From the NCBI GenBank assembly GCA_007125435.1, contig SLDF01000081.1:1-14612 (forward strand): 14,612 nt of DNA, in the 5' to 3' direction. The notes under the pieces are model-generated. The model made no database searches. It worked only from the letters and a program-made list of their open reading frames with translations, and had not been told where the DNA came from. The translations under genes and the position numbers were made by a program. This DNA comes from Saprospiraceae bacterium. Lineage in GTDB: Bacteria; Bacteroidota; Bacteroidia; Chitinophagales; Saprospiraceae. Shown here in pieces: positions 1 to 6,745 of the stretch. Positions within the stretch are counted from its first letter, which is position 1; each line of letters starts with the position of its first letter.

Positions 1-213
1 AACCTACACAGGTTGAATATGAGAAATACAGGGGTTACAGATTTATCTGTGCTTGCTGAGTTAATGGCTGGAGGCGCCCTTCAAAACGAAAATGCACCGA
101 ACAATGAAGCTATCCTTGACATCCGTGAGATAGAGGCAGACTTCTGCGTTATATTTGAATACATAGACAACATTGCCGACTTGAGCGGAGGAGACTTCTC
201 CGACTGCGAGTAA
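1..213 (+). CDS. C-terminal fragment of a probable leucine-rich-repeat protein (5' end outside window)
   Basis: The frame is open from base 1 to the TAA at 211-213, giving about 70 residues. A TTG at 13 and an ATG at 19 exist, but the frame has no stop before them, so this is best read as the end of a longer gene. The start reads LHRLNMRNTGVTDLSVLAEL, with the leucine spacing and the 'TDLSxLAxL' pattern of a leucine-rich repeat. The rest (ILDIREIEADFCVIF, then an acidic tail ending FSDCE) looks like a capping segment that closes such a repeat array. LRR proteins of this kind in Bacteroidota are usually secreted or surface proteins that bind other proteins, but no partner can be inferred here. 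No T9SS sorting domain follows the repeat. A strong terminator lies 20 bp after the stop. The LRR call is moderate because only one repeat is visible. Confidence 0.55.
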   Translation, partial: NLHRLNMRNTGVTDLSVLAELMAGGALQNENAPNNEAILDIREIEADFCVIFEYIDNIADLSGGDFSDCE

Positions 214-232
214 AATTTTATATTTGATATAT

Positions 233-269
233 AGCCCGGAAGCCATTTGATGCTTTCGGGCTTTTTTTG
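233..269 (+). terminator. Rho-independent terminator after the LRR-like gene
   Basis: An 11-bp stem (233-243 AGCCCGGAAGC paired with 252-262 GCTTTCGGGCT, one G-T wobble) encloses an 8-nt loop and runs into seven T residues (262-268). It sits 20 bp beyond the TAA at 211-213 and is oriented for plus-strand transcription. Confidence 0.85.
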
Positions 270-298
270 TGTGTGAGATGGAGGATGTTTATTTTTTT

Positions 299-461
299 AC
301 TTTTGGGCATCACCCTCCGGGTCGCTACGTTCCAGGGCTCCCTAAACGGTCGGCCTCAGCTTCGCTAGTGCTACGCAGAGTCTGGCTCCTTCGTCGCCAC
401 CCTTTCACATCGCTGATGCATTACTTTTTGACTTGCTGTGAAGGTCTGCCCAAAAGTCAAA
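299..461. repeat. Non-coding GC-richer block with inverted ends; possible dispersed intergenic repeat
   Basis: A perfect 11-bp inverted repeat, ACTTTTGGGCA (299-309) and TGCCCAAAAGT (447-457), bounds about 160 bp that is clearly richer in G+C than the flanking AT-rich DNA. A second 8-bp dyad, TTTGACTT (427-434) with AAGTCAAA (454-461), lies inside the right end. A frame open on the plus strand (269-487) codes for an arginine-, serine- and proline-rich peptide with no protein-like pattern and is probably not a gene. Blocks of this look, with hairpin ends between genes, occur as multicopy intergenic repeats in many Bacteroidota genomes. That it is one here is inference, since only one copy is in view. 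The minus-strand cluster ends only 40 bp away (502), so the block may also shape the 3' ends of that transcript. Confidence 0.4.
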
Positions 462-501
462 TTAATCTTTGCCAGCACTTTAAGTAAAAAGAGCACAGTA
501 T

Positions 502-1227
502 CTAACCCGAATTATTAGTCAAAAAATCAACTACAACACCGATGATATATCCAGTTGCTGAAAAGGTAAGAAAACCCAATATATAAGCTGTAAAGGCCTT
601 GATATAATTGATTATCTTCATTCGTCCATAGAATTGTCCTATGGTCCAGGTTAAATAGATTAGTGCTACTAAACTTGCAACTTGAATAAATGGAAAAGCT
701 ATTAAACATGCTAAAATGCCTAATACTGTAAAAACCAGCATGCCCATTCCCATCACATAACAAAGAAGGACAAGGATTTCAAATATATTTACGACATGCT
801 TCCTAAAAAAAAGTCTGACCCAAGCTGCAATAAAAACAGCCATAATAGTATTGGCATAGCCATAATTTTCTTGTACCCATTTAGCAATCGATACCGTCGC
901 TGATTCACCATTTTCAATAGCCGCCGCGTAACCATCCTCAAAATGAAAAAAGCTATTGGCAACTGAATACAAAAGTGAGGTCACAATTAAAAACACAATG
1001 GGTTTAATCAACCTGTTTCTATCATAATGTAAGAAGCCTTTAATGTTCTTTCCCGGTCTAGTTGCTAGCTTATATATGGTTAAAAAAAATCCTTTTTCAA
1101 GACTCATAACAGAACGAAACTCTGCTAATAAATAATTGCCATTAATTCTTGGAATCACTTGTGGCTTTCCACAAGTCGAGCAATAATTTTCAACCCCTTC
1201 TGTTTTGCATGCTTGGCAAACCTTCAT
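502..1227 (-). CDS. DUF3667 domain-containing membrane protein with N-terminal zinc ribbon
   Basis: The 241-aa protein begins with a four-cysteine knuckle (C4, C7, C16, C19 in CQACKTEGVENYCSTCG), expected to bind one zinc. The family core follows, SLEKGFFLTIYKLATRPGKN at about 43-62, which is the signature of DUF3667, a Bacteroidota family of unknown function. About five hydrophobic segments follow (roughly 73-96, 122-141, 149-180, 181-202, 213-236), so it is an inner-membrane protein with the zinc ribbon probably in the cytoplasm. Between the first two spans lies a polar loop of about 25 residues. The ATG lies only 6 bp beyond the stop of the 82-aa gene, so the two are surely co-transcribed. 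Length and layout are normal for the family. The family assignment is firm; the role is unknown. Confidence 0.85.
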   Translation of the reverse strand: MKVCQACKTEGVENYCSTCGKPQVIPRINGNYLLAEFRSVMSLEKGFFLTIYKLATRPGKNIKGFLHYDRNRLIKPIVFLIVTSLLYSVANSFFHFEDGYAAAIENGESATVSIAKWVQENYGYANTIMAVFIAAWVRLFFRKHVVNIFEILVLLCYVMGMGMLVFTVLGILACLIAFPFIQVASLVALIYLTWTIGQFYGRMKIINYIKAFTAYILGFLTFSATGYIIGVVVDFLTNNSG

Positions 1228-1233
1228 CAGAAT

Positions 1234-1482
1234 CTATTTTAAATTTCTTTTTACTATTTCATGCCTTAAAGCCTCATATTTCTTTGGCTTTTTTAAAAGC
1301 ATGTAAATCAAATATAATGGCAGTATGGTTATAAAGCCCCATGAATTGATAATGACACTGTAAACTACTATGCCAAATAAAAATCCGATAAAAAATGCAT
1401 CTATTAGCGGAGAAGGCTTATTGTTCTTATCCATTTCGAGTAATTCCTCATCCGACAATTGAGAGAGTTCAATTTTTTTCAT
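1234..1482 (-). CDS. Small two-span membrane protein, unknown function
   Basis: 82 aa. A polar, acidic N-terminus (MKKIELSQLSDEELLEMDKN) is followed by two hydrophobic segments (about 27-46 and 48-63) separated by a tryptophan-glycine turn, then a strongly basic tail ending VKRNLK. The ATG at 1480-1482 has no recognisable Shine-Dalgarno, as is usual in Bacteroidota. Short proteins with the same 'lysine-rich start, LSDEELL, two spans, basic tail' layout are common hypothetical proteins in this phylum. It lies 38 bp after the 91-aa gene and 6 bp before the DUF3667 gene, in one direction, so it is the middle gene of a probable operon. Possible roles such as a partner or stabiliser of the DUF3667 protein are only guesses from the linkage. 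Confidence 0.75.
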   Translation of the reverse strand: MKKIELSQLSDEELLEMDKNNKPSPLIDAFFIGFLFGIVVYSVIINSWGFITILPLYLIYMLLKKPKKYEALRHEIVKRNLK

Positions 1483-1520
1483 TAGATGTAGATGTTGAAA
1501 TATTTGAGCGTATTAAAGTC

Positions 1521-1796
1521 CTATATGTTTTGACAATTAGTAACTTTCCTTAATTCCAACTCTGCTTGAATATGATATATGTTGATGACTTGCAAGCCAA
1601 GAATTACTAGCAAGGAGGCACCTACTGCAATTAATGCGATGAATGGTGTTTTATCCTCTATGGATGTAAGCCCATAGATTATAAGTCCAAAAAACACAAG
1701 CATTGCTCCCATTAATATCCCAGTTAAAAGTTTGATTGTTTTTAATTGTGTTTGTAGCTTTTCAGTTGATTTGTTTTTTAATTCTCCCTTTTTCAT
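1521..1796 (-). CDS. Small two-span membrane protein, unknown function, first gene of the cluster
   Basis: 91 aa. A charged start (MKKGELKNKSTEKLQTQLKT) leads into two hydrophobic segments (about 22-44 and 51-72), then a short amphipathic tail. The N-terminus resembles that of the 82-aa neighbour (MKK-x-EL, then ST/SDE-x-L), so the two may be distant paralogues. Similar short 'KNKST(E)ELxxQLKTIK' proteins are widespread hypothetical membrane proteins in Bacteroidota. The start at 1796 fits a promoter whose -7 box ends 36 bp upstream. No catalytic motif can be seen. Confidence 0.75.
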   Translation of the reverse strand: MKKGELKNKSTEKLQTQLKTIKLLTGILMGAMLVFFGLIIYGLTSIEDKTPFIALIAVGASLLVILGLQVINIYHIQAELELRKVTNCQNI

Positions 1797-1831
1797 TTCA
1801 GTATGTGTTATAGTTGGTAATCATTATAAAG

Positions 1832-1860
1832 CAAAGATAAAGCTCGATAGATTGAGCAAA
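1832..1860 (-). promoter_or_regulatory. Bacteroidota-type promoter for the three-gene membrane cluster
   Basis: Read on the minus strand, TTTG (1860-1857) is followed after 17 nt by TATCTTTG (1839-1832). This is an exact match to the -33 TTTG and -7 TAnnTTTG consensus of the Bacteroidota primary sigma factor, with allowed spacing. Transcription would begin near 1825, giving a leader of about 30 nt before the ATG at 1796. No equivalent box lies before the 82-aa or DUF3667 genes, consistent with one transcript. Confidence 0.6.
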
Positions 1861-2110
1861 GATGGAAAGTGTTACCTAAAAAACGACTATTATTCTTTAA
1901 TAATCCACTTCGGGCTTAAATATAGAAACTTTTCCTAAAACAGCATATACGCTCGGTAAGGATTCGACTGGTTAGAAAATAGATTCATTATCCGCTGTTA
2001 AGTAGCCTTGCTAAATAGATGGATGGATACTTTACTTCTACTGGGGGGATTAATAAAAAGTTTTTTTTGTTTTTTTTCTACTATTGAATCCGTTTTTCTG
2101 CATTAGAAAA

Positions 2111-2145
2111 TCCCTGCCCGCCACCTGACTTTGGCAGCAGACGGG
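2111..2145. repeat. GC-rich hairpin motif, possibly a dispersed repeat
   Basis: In otherwise AT-rich DNA, CTGCC (2114-2118) pairs with GGCAG (2133-2137) across a 14-nt loop, followed by CAGACGGG. Short motifs built from GCCTGCC/GGCAG/GACGGG blocks are frequent in Bacteroidota intergenic regions. Only one copy is visible here, so its status as a repeat is a guess. Confidence 0.25.
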
Positions 2146-2303
2146 TATTACGTCTTTACTTGACTTCAAAATAAGACGGTTCGTTTGATTTCTTTCAATT
2201 GCCGTAGTTGGTATTATGGCTCATTCACGAAATACTTATTTTATCGCTGAGTAAACCCTCACTGCGAAACTCTATTGTATAAATCGGGTTATATATAACA
2301 TTA

Positions 2304-2350
2304 ATTTTACCTGATTGTAAAATATTCGTGACTATTTGAAATCAAATAGT
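2304..2350. promoter_or_regulatory. Two adjacent 20-bp dyads, candidate operator pair
   Basis: The first dyad is ATTTTAC (2304-2310) with GTAAAAT (2317-2323), 6-nt spacer. The second is ACTATTTGA (2331-2339) with TCAAATAGT (2342-2350), 2-nt spacer; all bases in the arms pair. Each spans exactly 20 bp and they are 7 bp apart. They lie about 215-260 bp before the kinase start. They could be operators for a dimeric regulator or RNA hairpins; neither is followed by a T tract, so neither looks like a terminator. Confidence 0.3.
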
Positions 2351-2476
2351 TGCCAGAGAATATAAATACTGATAAAAGCTTTGAAATAATCACATCAAAA
2401 GGCTCAGCAATTTTGTAGCTATTGTACAACTTAGAGGTTTATCTGACGCAGTGGACATATCAAACAAATTTTGATC

Positions 2477-2506
2477 AAGTATTTCAAAGTATTAAAAAGT
2501 ATTAAA
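2477..2506 (+). promoter_or_regulatory. Three direct repeats at exact 10-bp phase, candidate regulator-binding array
   Basis: AAGTATT begins at 2477, 2487 and 2497 (full 10-mers AAGTATTTCA, AAGTATTAAA, AAGTATTAAA), so all three copies face the same side of the helix. The array ends about 60 bp before the ATG of the hybrid kinase. Direct repeats at one-turn spacing are typical binding sites of response regulators. The low sequence complexity weakens the case. Confidence 0.3.
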
Positions 2507-2565
2507 AGCCGGTGCAGTTGGGAGTCATCATAGCATTTCTGTCAATAAATTCTCCTACATTTACA

Positions 2566-5500
2566 ATGAAATCAGAGAGAATGAGGTTGAACCAGATTAT
2601 TTTGATAATCATAGCCGAATGTTTATGTACAGTTGGGTATGGCCAATTATTCAAGACGGATTTTGAGCATTTGAGCACTAGTGATGGGCTAGCGCAAAAT
2701 CACGTATTCAATATTCACCAGGACAAGGATGGATTTATCTGGCTATGTACACAAGGTGGTTTGTCAAAGTACGATGGATTCAACTTTGTCAATTATGTAC
2801 ATCGGCGGGAAGATTCGACGTCGATTTCATCCAATCATGTCAAACGTTTTCTCCAGGACAGCAAGGGTAGGTGCTGGGTGACTACCATCAATGGTCTCAA
2901 TCAAATGGATCGAAGGAAAGGGGTGTTCAAACGATATTATCACCAGTCAGATGAGGACAATAGCCTGGCCGATAACTACCTACATGATATTGCCGAGGAT
3001 AGTAATGGACATCTCTGGATTGTCCATCGAAAGGGGATCGATAGATACGACCCAAATACAGATACCTTTAATCATTTTCTGCACCCTTCATTTAGAGCGG
3101 GGCGGTTTGCGGGCTGTGTAGCCATTGATGTGGAAAATACTGTCTGGGTAACCGGTGCTGACGGCCTATACACCGTCAATGAGGAATCAGGACAACTCGA
3201 CTTTATTGGCTTACCGGAGATAAATGCAGACGTTAAAATTGAAGCTCGAAATATTTATATAGCCGATGATCAGATCATTTGGCTAGCCTTAAACAGGGGG
3301 CTGGTAAAGTATCTACCCGAGCAAAATAGATTTGAAAGAGTATATGAACCTCTGTTTGATAAAGGTATCCGCTATATCACAGAATATCCAAGTGGTACGC
3401 TGGCTGTCGGCACCTCCGGCAATGGCGTTGTACTATACGATACCAGGAGCGAGCGAGTAAGCCAATCGTTTCAATATGCACCTGAGCAACCCGATGGCAT
3501 TAGTGGTAATTTTGTTTACTCCGTCTATGTGGACAGAGATGACAATTTATGGATAGGATTGTTTTATGGTCTTAATAGGATCAATCCAAGTCGACAGCGG
3601 TTTCACCTTTGGCAAAATGGCCCGGGAATCAACAATCTTCAAAACTTTACACTTTTGGTCCATGAAGATGCGCGTGGTGGATTATGGATGAATACAATGG
3701 AAGGCCTATATCACAAAACAAACTATCATGCACCATCCATGAGTATGCTCAAGCCTCCGCTATTTGCCGATGGATTTAATGACTTAAGGAGCATAGATAA
3801 CGACGATCGAGGCCGAGTTTATATATCTATCCAGCTATCCGGTATATTTGAATATGATTATGCTACCAATAACTTTGCATTAGTCGCCGGCATAGACAAG
3901 ATAAAGCCCGGCATCGCCATCTCCATGGCCACTGATGTATTGGATGATAATGTGTTATGGATTTCGCGTCCACAAGGCCTTTGCGCACTGGATAAGACAA
4001 CCTATGATACAAGTTGGGTATACCCTCAGGCTTTTTTTCCGGAAATGATGAGTAATGCCATAGGGCGGTTTACTCAACTGCCCGATGGATTGATTTACTT
4101 TATAAACGCCGGTCAACTTTACTGCTATAATCCGACTTATCGGCAATTGACTATGGTTTCTGACAGTCAGGTCATATCCGGTAACGTATTTGCTATCACG
4201 CACTACTCGTCAAGTCTATGGATGGCGAACGCTAACCAAATCATAGAGTACAGGCTAGATACCGAGCAGTCTATTGACCACTCTATAAAAAACGGAATTG
4301 AGAACCATGGTGCCGTAGGGCTTCAGGTTGATGACGATGGGGTTGTATGGGCTGTACGAAGCAATACCATCTACAGGATATTGCCGGAGGAAGGCATCAA
4401 CAATGAATTTGTATCCCCTACTTCTTTCATAAATGGTATTGGCGCAGTAGGTAAACAGTCGCGTAGGATAATATTTGGCGGCAATAATGGCACGCTGTTG
4501 TTCCAACCCAATGATTTCAGCCTTGATGATCACGCTCCGCATATTGTATTTACCGGACTAAAGATTGCTAATCAACCTATTGACCTTGAGGTCATGCCGG
4601 AATATACTAAAGAGATCAATCTGTCCTATGACAATAAGGTATTCACCATAGCATATGCCGCCCTATATTTTAATAATAGAAAAGGCATTCAGTACGACTA
4701 TTTACTGGAGGGATTTGATGACGATTGGATCCATGCAGGTACTGAAAGGCAAGTGACTTATACCAACTTAAAGCCCGGGCGGTATACATTTAAAGCGGTG
4801 GCCATCACTGAAGATGGACAAAGATCAAAAACACCATTAGTGCTACCCATATACATCAGCGCTCCATACTATATGACTACTGCATTTAGAGCTTTTATCG
4901 CGGTGCTGATTTTGTTTGTCGGCTATCTGTACTATGCCATCAATCGCAGAGCTAAAAAGCTCGCCAGAGAAAAGGACCTGGCAGAAAAAAATGCTCAATA
5001 CAAAACCATGTTTCTCGCCAACATGAGTCATGAAATAAGAACCCCCATGAATGCCATCATCGGACTGAATAGATTACTTATCGACACGCCATTAAGCCAA
5101 AAACAAGAAGAATACGTCAAAGCTATACAGTCCTCTAGTGAAAATTTACTATGGATTATCAACGATATTCTGGATCAGGCAAAAATTGAAAGTGGAAAGT
5201 ATACCATAGTGGACAAACCATTTGACCTGACTGTAGTATTGGATCAATTAAAAACACTATTTAGTTATAGAGTCAAAGAGAAAGGGCTCACTTTCACAGT
5301 AGATGCACAGGCTGAATTGCCCGTTTATCTGATGGGTGATCAGGTTCGTTTATTTCAAATATTGACCAACCTTACAGGCAATGCGTTGAAATTTACCTCA
5401 GCCGGCGAGATCACCCTAAAAGTCTACCACATAGATGAAGAGGATGACCTTATAAAAATCGGGTTTGATATTACGGATACAGGACAAGGGATACCACATG

Positions 5501-6117
5501 ACAAAATCAATCAAATCTTTGAAAGCTTCAGACAGTTAAATGAGGACAATACTACAGAAAGTAAAGGAACAGGACTAGGATTAAGTATTGTAAAAAGCCT
5601 GGTGAATCAAATGGATGGACATATCCATGTCAAATCACAGATCAATCACGGCACTACCTTTACGGTTACACTTCCATTCCGTAAAGCTTCTCAAGCTATA
5701 AATAAAGTGGCTTCAAGCTTATCTTTTGATATTCCGTCCGGTTTGTCGATTTTAATCGTAGAAGATACCCCTTTTAATCAGCTATTGGCTACAGAACTTT
5801 TAGAGAAATATATCGATAATGTCCGGTTACAAATTGCCGAGAATGGTCAAATAGCCCTAGAGAAGCTTTATAAGGATCACTTTGACCTCGTATTGATGGA
5901 TGTGAAAATGCCGGTCATGGACGGTCTGGAGGCCACTAGACGTATTAGAATTAAAAAAGACGACAACGGCAAACTTCCAATTTTAGGGCTGACAGCCAAT
6001 GCTATCCCACAACAAATAGCCGCCTGTCTGGAAGCCGGCATGAACGACTGCGTCACCAAGCCTATTGACCCCAGAGAATTACTCGAAAAAATATCAAAAG
6101 TTATGCATCATGTATGA
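2566..6117 (+). CDS. Hybrid sensor histidine kinase with beta-propeller sensor and C-terminal receiver
   Basis: 1183 aa from the ATG at 2566. A signal sequence or N-terminal anchor (IILIIIAECLCTVGYG) is followed by about 660 residues of Reg_prop blades with repeating D-x-x-G-x-x-W (HQDKDGFIWLCTQGGLSKYD, EDSNGHLWIVHRKGIDRYD, DRDDNLWIGLFYGLNRINP), probably two propellers in the periplasm. A Y_Y_Y domain follows (about 700-760, with YDYLLEGFDDDW and NLKPGRYTFKA), then one membrane span (about 775-797). HisKA has SHEIRTPMNAIIG with phosphoacceptor His822. HATPase has the N box NLTGNALKFT (about 935), DTGQGI (about 970) and GTGLGLSIV (about 1000). The receiver has acidic E1066-D1067, phosphoacceptor Asp1112 (LVLMDVKMP) and Lys1165. 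It ends there, with no DNA-binding domain, unlike a full HTCS. An in-frame GTG at 2512 and an ATG at 2581 are other starts; the two ATGs both give a good signal sequence. The HPt gene overlaps its stop by 8 bp. Confidence 0.93.
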   Translation: MKSERMRLNQIILIIIAECLCTVGYGQLFKTDFEHLSTSDGLAQNHVFNIHQDKDGFIWLCTQGGLSKYDGFNFVNYVHRREDSTSISSNHVKRFLQDSKGRCWVTTINGLNQMDRRKGVFKRYYHQSDEDNSLADNYLHDIAEDSNGHLWIVHRKGIDRYDPNTDTFNHFLHPSFRAGRFAGCVAIDVENTVWVTGADGLYTVNEESGQLDFIGLPEINADVKIEARNIYIADDQIIWLALNRGLVKYLPEQNRFERVYEPLFDKGIRYITEYPSGTLAVGTSGNGVVLYDTRSERVSQSFQYAPEQPDGISGNFVYSVYVDRDDNLWIGLFYGLNRINPSRQRFHLWQNGPGINNLQNFTLLVHEDARGGLWMNTMEGLYHKTNYHAPSMSMLKPPLFADGFNDLRSIDNDDRGRVYISIQLSGIFEYDYATNNFALVAGIDKIKPGIAISMATDVLDDNVLWISRPQGLCALDKTTYDTSWVYPQAFFPEMMSNAIGRFTQLPDGLIYFINAGQLYCYNPTYRQLTMVSDSQVISGNVFAITHYSSSLWMANANQIIEYRLDTEQSIDHSIKNGIENHGAVGLQVDDDGVVWAVRSNTIYRILPEEGINNEFVSPTSFINGIGAVGKQSRRIIFGGNNGTLLFQPNDFSLDDHAPHIVFTGLKIANQPIDLEVMPEYTKEINLSYDNKVFTIAYAALYFNNRKGIQYDYLLEGFDDDWIHAGTERQVTYTNLKPGRYTFKAVAITEDGQRSKTPLVLPIYISAPYYMTTAFRAFIAVLILFVGYLYYAINRRAKKLAREKDLAEKNAQYKTMFLANMSHEIRTPMNAIIGLNRLLIDTPLSQKQEEYVKAIQSSSENLLWIINDILDQAKIESGKYTIVDKPFDLTVVLDQLKTLFSYRVKEKGLTFTVDAQAELPVYLMGDQVRLFQILTNLTGNALKFTSAGEITLKVYHIDEEDDLIKIGFDITDTGQGIPHDKINQIFESFRQLNEDNTTESKGTGLGLSIVKSLVNQMDGHIHVKSQINHGTTFTVTLPFRKASQAINKVASSLSFDIPSGLSILIVEDTPFNQLLATELLEKYIDNVRLQIAENGQIALEKLYKDHFDLVLMDVKMPVMDGLEATRRIRIKKDDNGKLPILGLTANAIPQQIAACLEAGMNDCVTKPIDPRELLEKISKVMHHV

Positions 6118-6433
6118 TCTCATCTATTTAGAAAGCCTCATGGGCAGTAAGGCTGCTGCACAAAAATTCATTCGGATCATTATTCGAGATGCCCCGCAAT
6201 TGGTCGCCGACATCCAAAAGCACTGCGAACAAAATCAATATGAAAGTTTATCCATCAGTGCACACAGTCTGAAGACACAGTTCAATTACATCCAGTCCAA
6301 AGCACTGGCCCATATAGCGCTGACCCTTGAGACGCCCGATACACTTCGCAATGAAGAACTGAACCAACTTATCTCCCAATTATCTGACTCGGTGACAACA
6401 TTAGTGGATCAATTAAAATTGGAAGTGAAGTAA
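6110..6433 (+). CDS. HPt (histidine phosphotransfer) domain protein
   Basis: 107 aa, almost wholly alpha-helical, cytoplasmic. The HPt signature is SAHSLKTQFNYI, with His52 as the expected phosphoacceptor. This is the right place in a four-helix HPt bundle, and the length is typical of a stand-alone HPt. Its ATG (6110-6112) lies inside the last codons of the hybrid kinase, which stops at 6117, so the genes overlap by 8 bp and are probably translationally coupled. It should accept phosphate from the kinase receiver (Asp1112) and pass it to a second receiver protein that is not in this window. The frame is open upstream to 6065, but that part lies inside the kinase gene, and the ATG at 6110 gives a natural HPt start (YLESLMGSKAAAQKFIRI). 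Confidence 0.85.
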   Translation: MYDLIYLESLMGSKAAAQKFIRIIIRDAPQLVADIQKHCEQNQYESLSISAHSLKTQFNYIQSKALAHIALTLETPDTLRNEELNQLISQLSDSVTTLVDQLKLEVK

Positions 6434-6745
6434 TCATTCGATCACTATTGTCCATTTGAGCGCTATTGAGTTCATTCTTTCGGGTATCCCCCCAAATCTC
6501 AACGAGTCCCCTCACCAAGGGGTTGGGAGCACAGCAACACTTTGGTGGATTGGTGGATTGGTGGGCGCTACAGCTTGTCCCCTCACCTCAAAGTTTTGGG
6601 GTTCGGGCCTGCTCCTCATCGCTGCTGCAAAGTCATCTCACATTGGTATAAAAAAATCTCTTGTTAGCTCGATAGTACTTCAAAATAAGATGTTACCCTT
6701 AATTTTAATAAAAAAAACAACAACTTTCCTTACTCAAATAAATCC
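6434..6745. other. Convergent intergenic region with a GC-richer repeat-like block
   Basis: 312 bp between the HPt stop and the convergent fibre gene. The half from about 6480 to 6625 is much richer in G+C than its surroundings. It carries an 11-bp direct repeat (GTCCCCTCACC at 6506-6516 and 6577-6587), three tandem 8-mers (TTGGTGGA/TTGGTGGA/TTGGTGGG, 6542-6565) and 7-bp inverted ends (CCCCAAA 6490-6496, TTTGGGG 6595-6601). The remainder (6626-6745) is AT-rich. Open frames here have no protein-like composition. I find no clear hairpin-plus-T terminator for either flanking gene. Confidence 0.5.
6542..6565. repeat. Three tandem copies of an 8-bp repeat
   Basis: TTGGTGGA (6542-6549), TTGGTGGA (6550-6557) and TTGGTGGG (6558-6565), inside the GC-richer non-coding block. 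This is a short direct array that could slip during replication; no function is apparent. Confidence 0.7.

Larger units (their letters stand above)
1861..2565. other. Long AT-rich intergenic region between the membrane cluster and the hybrid kinase
   Basis: About 700 bp with no convincing gene on either strand. It contains two T8 tracts (2061-2068 and 2070-2077), a GC-rich imperfect hairpin (2111-2145), two adjacent 20-bp dyads (2304-2323, 2331-2350) and three 10-bp-spaced direct repeats (2477-2506). No exact TAnnTTTG box precedes the kinase gene; the nearest approximations are one mismatch away (for example TAGCCTTG near 2013), so I call no promoter. The size and symmetry elements suggest a regulated upstream region. 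Confidence 0.5.

Noticed and set aside
269..487. Open plus-strand frame of 72 codons
   Set aside because: It lies in the GC-richer block with inverted ends; its product is arginine- and serine-rich without any protein-like pattern and it follows directly on a terminator.
1958..1975. GGATTCGACTGG, similar to the 5' end of tmRNA
   Set aside because: No matching tRNA-like 3' end, tag reading frame or CCA-type end is found downstream; the similarity is short and probably chance.
2041..2080. T8-G-T8 tract as a terminator
   Set aside because: No stable stem lies directly before it, and no plus-strand gene ends upstream of it.
2512..2565. GTG at 2512 as start of the hybrid kinase
   Set aside because: It adds 18 residues before the signal sequence; the ATGs at 2566 and 2581 give a normal positively charged n-region followed by the hydrophobic core.
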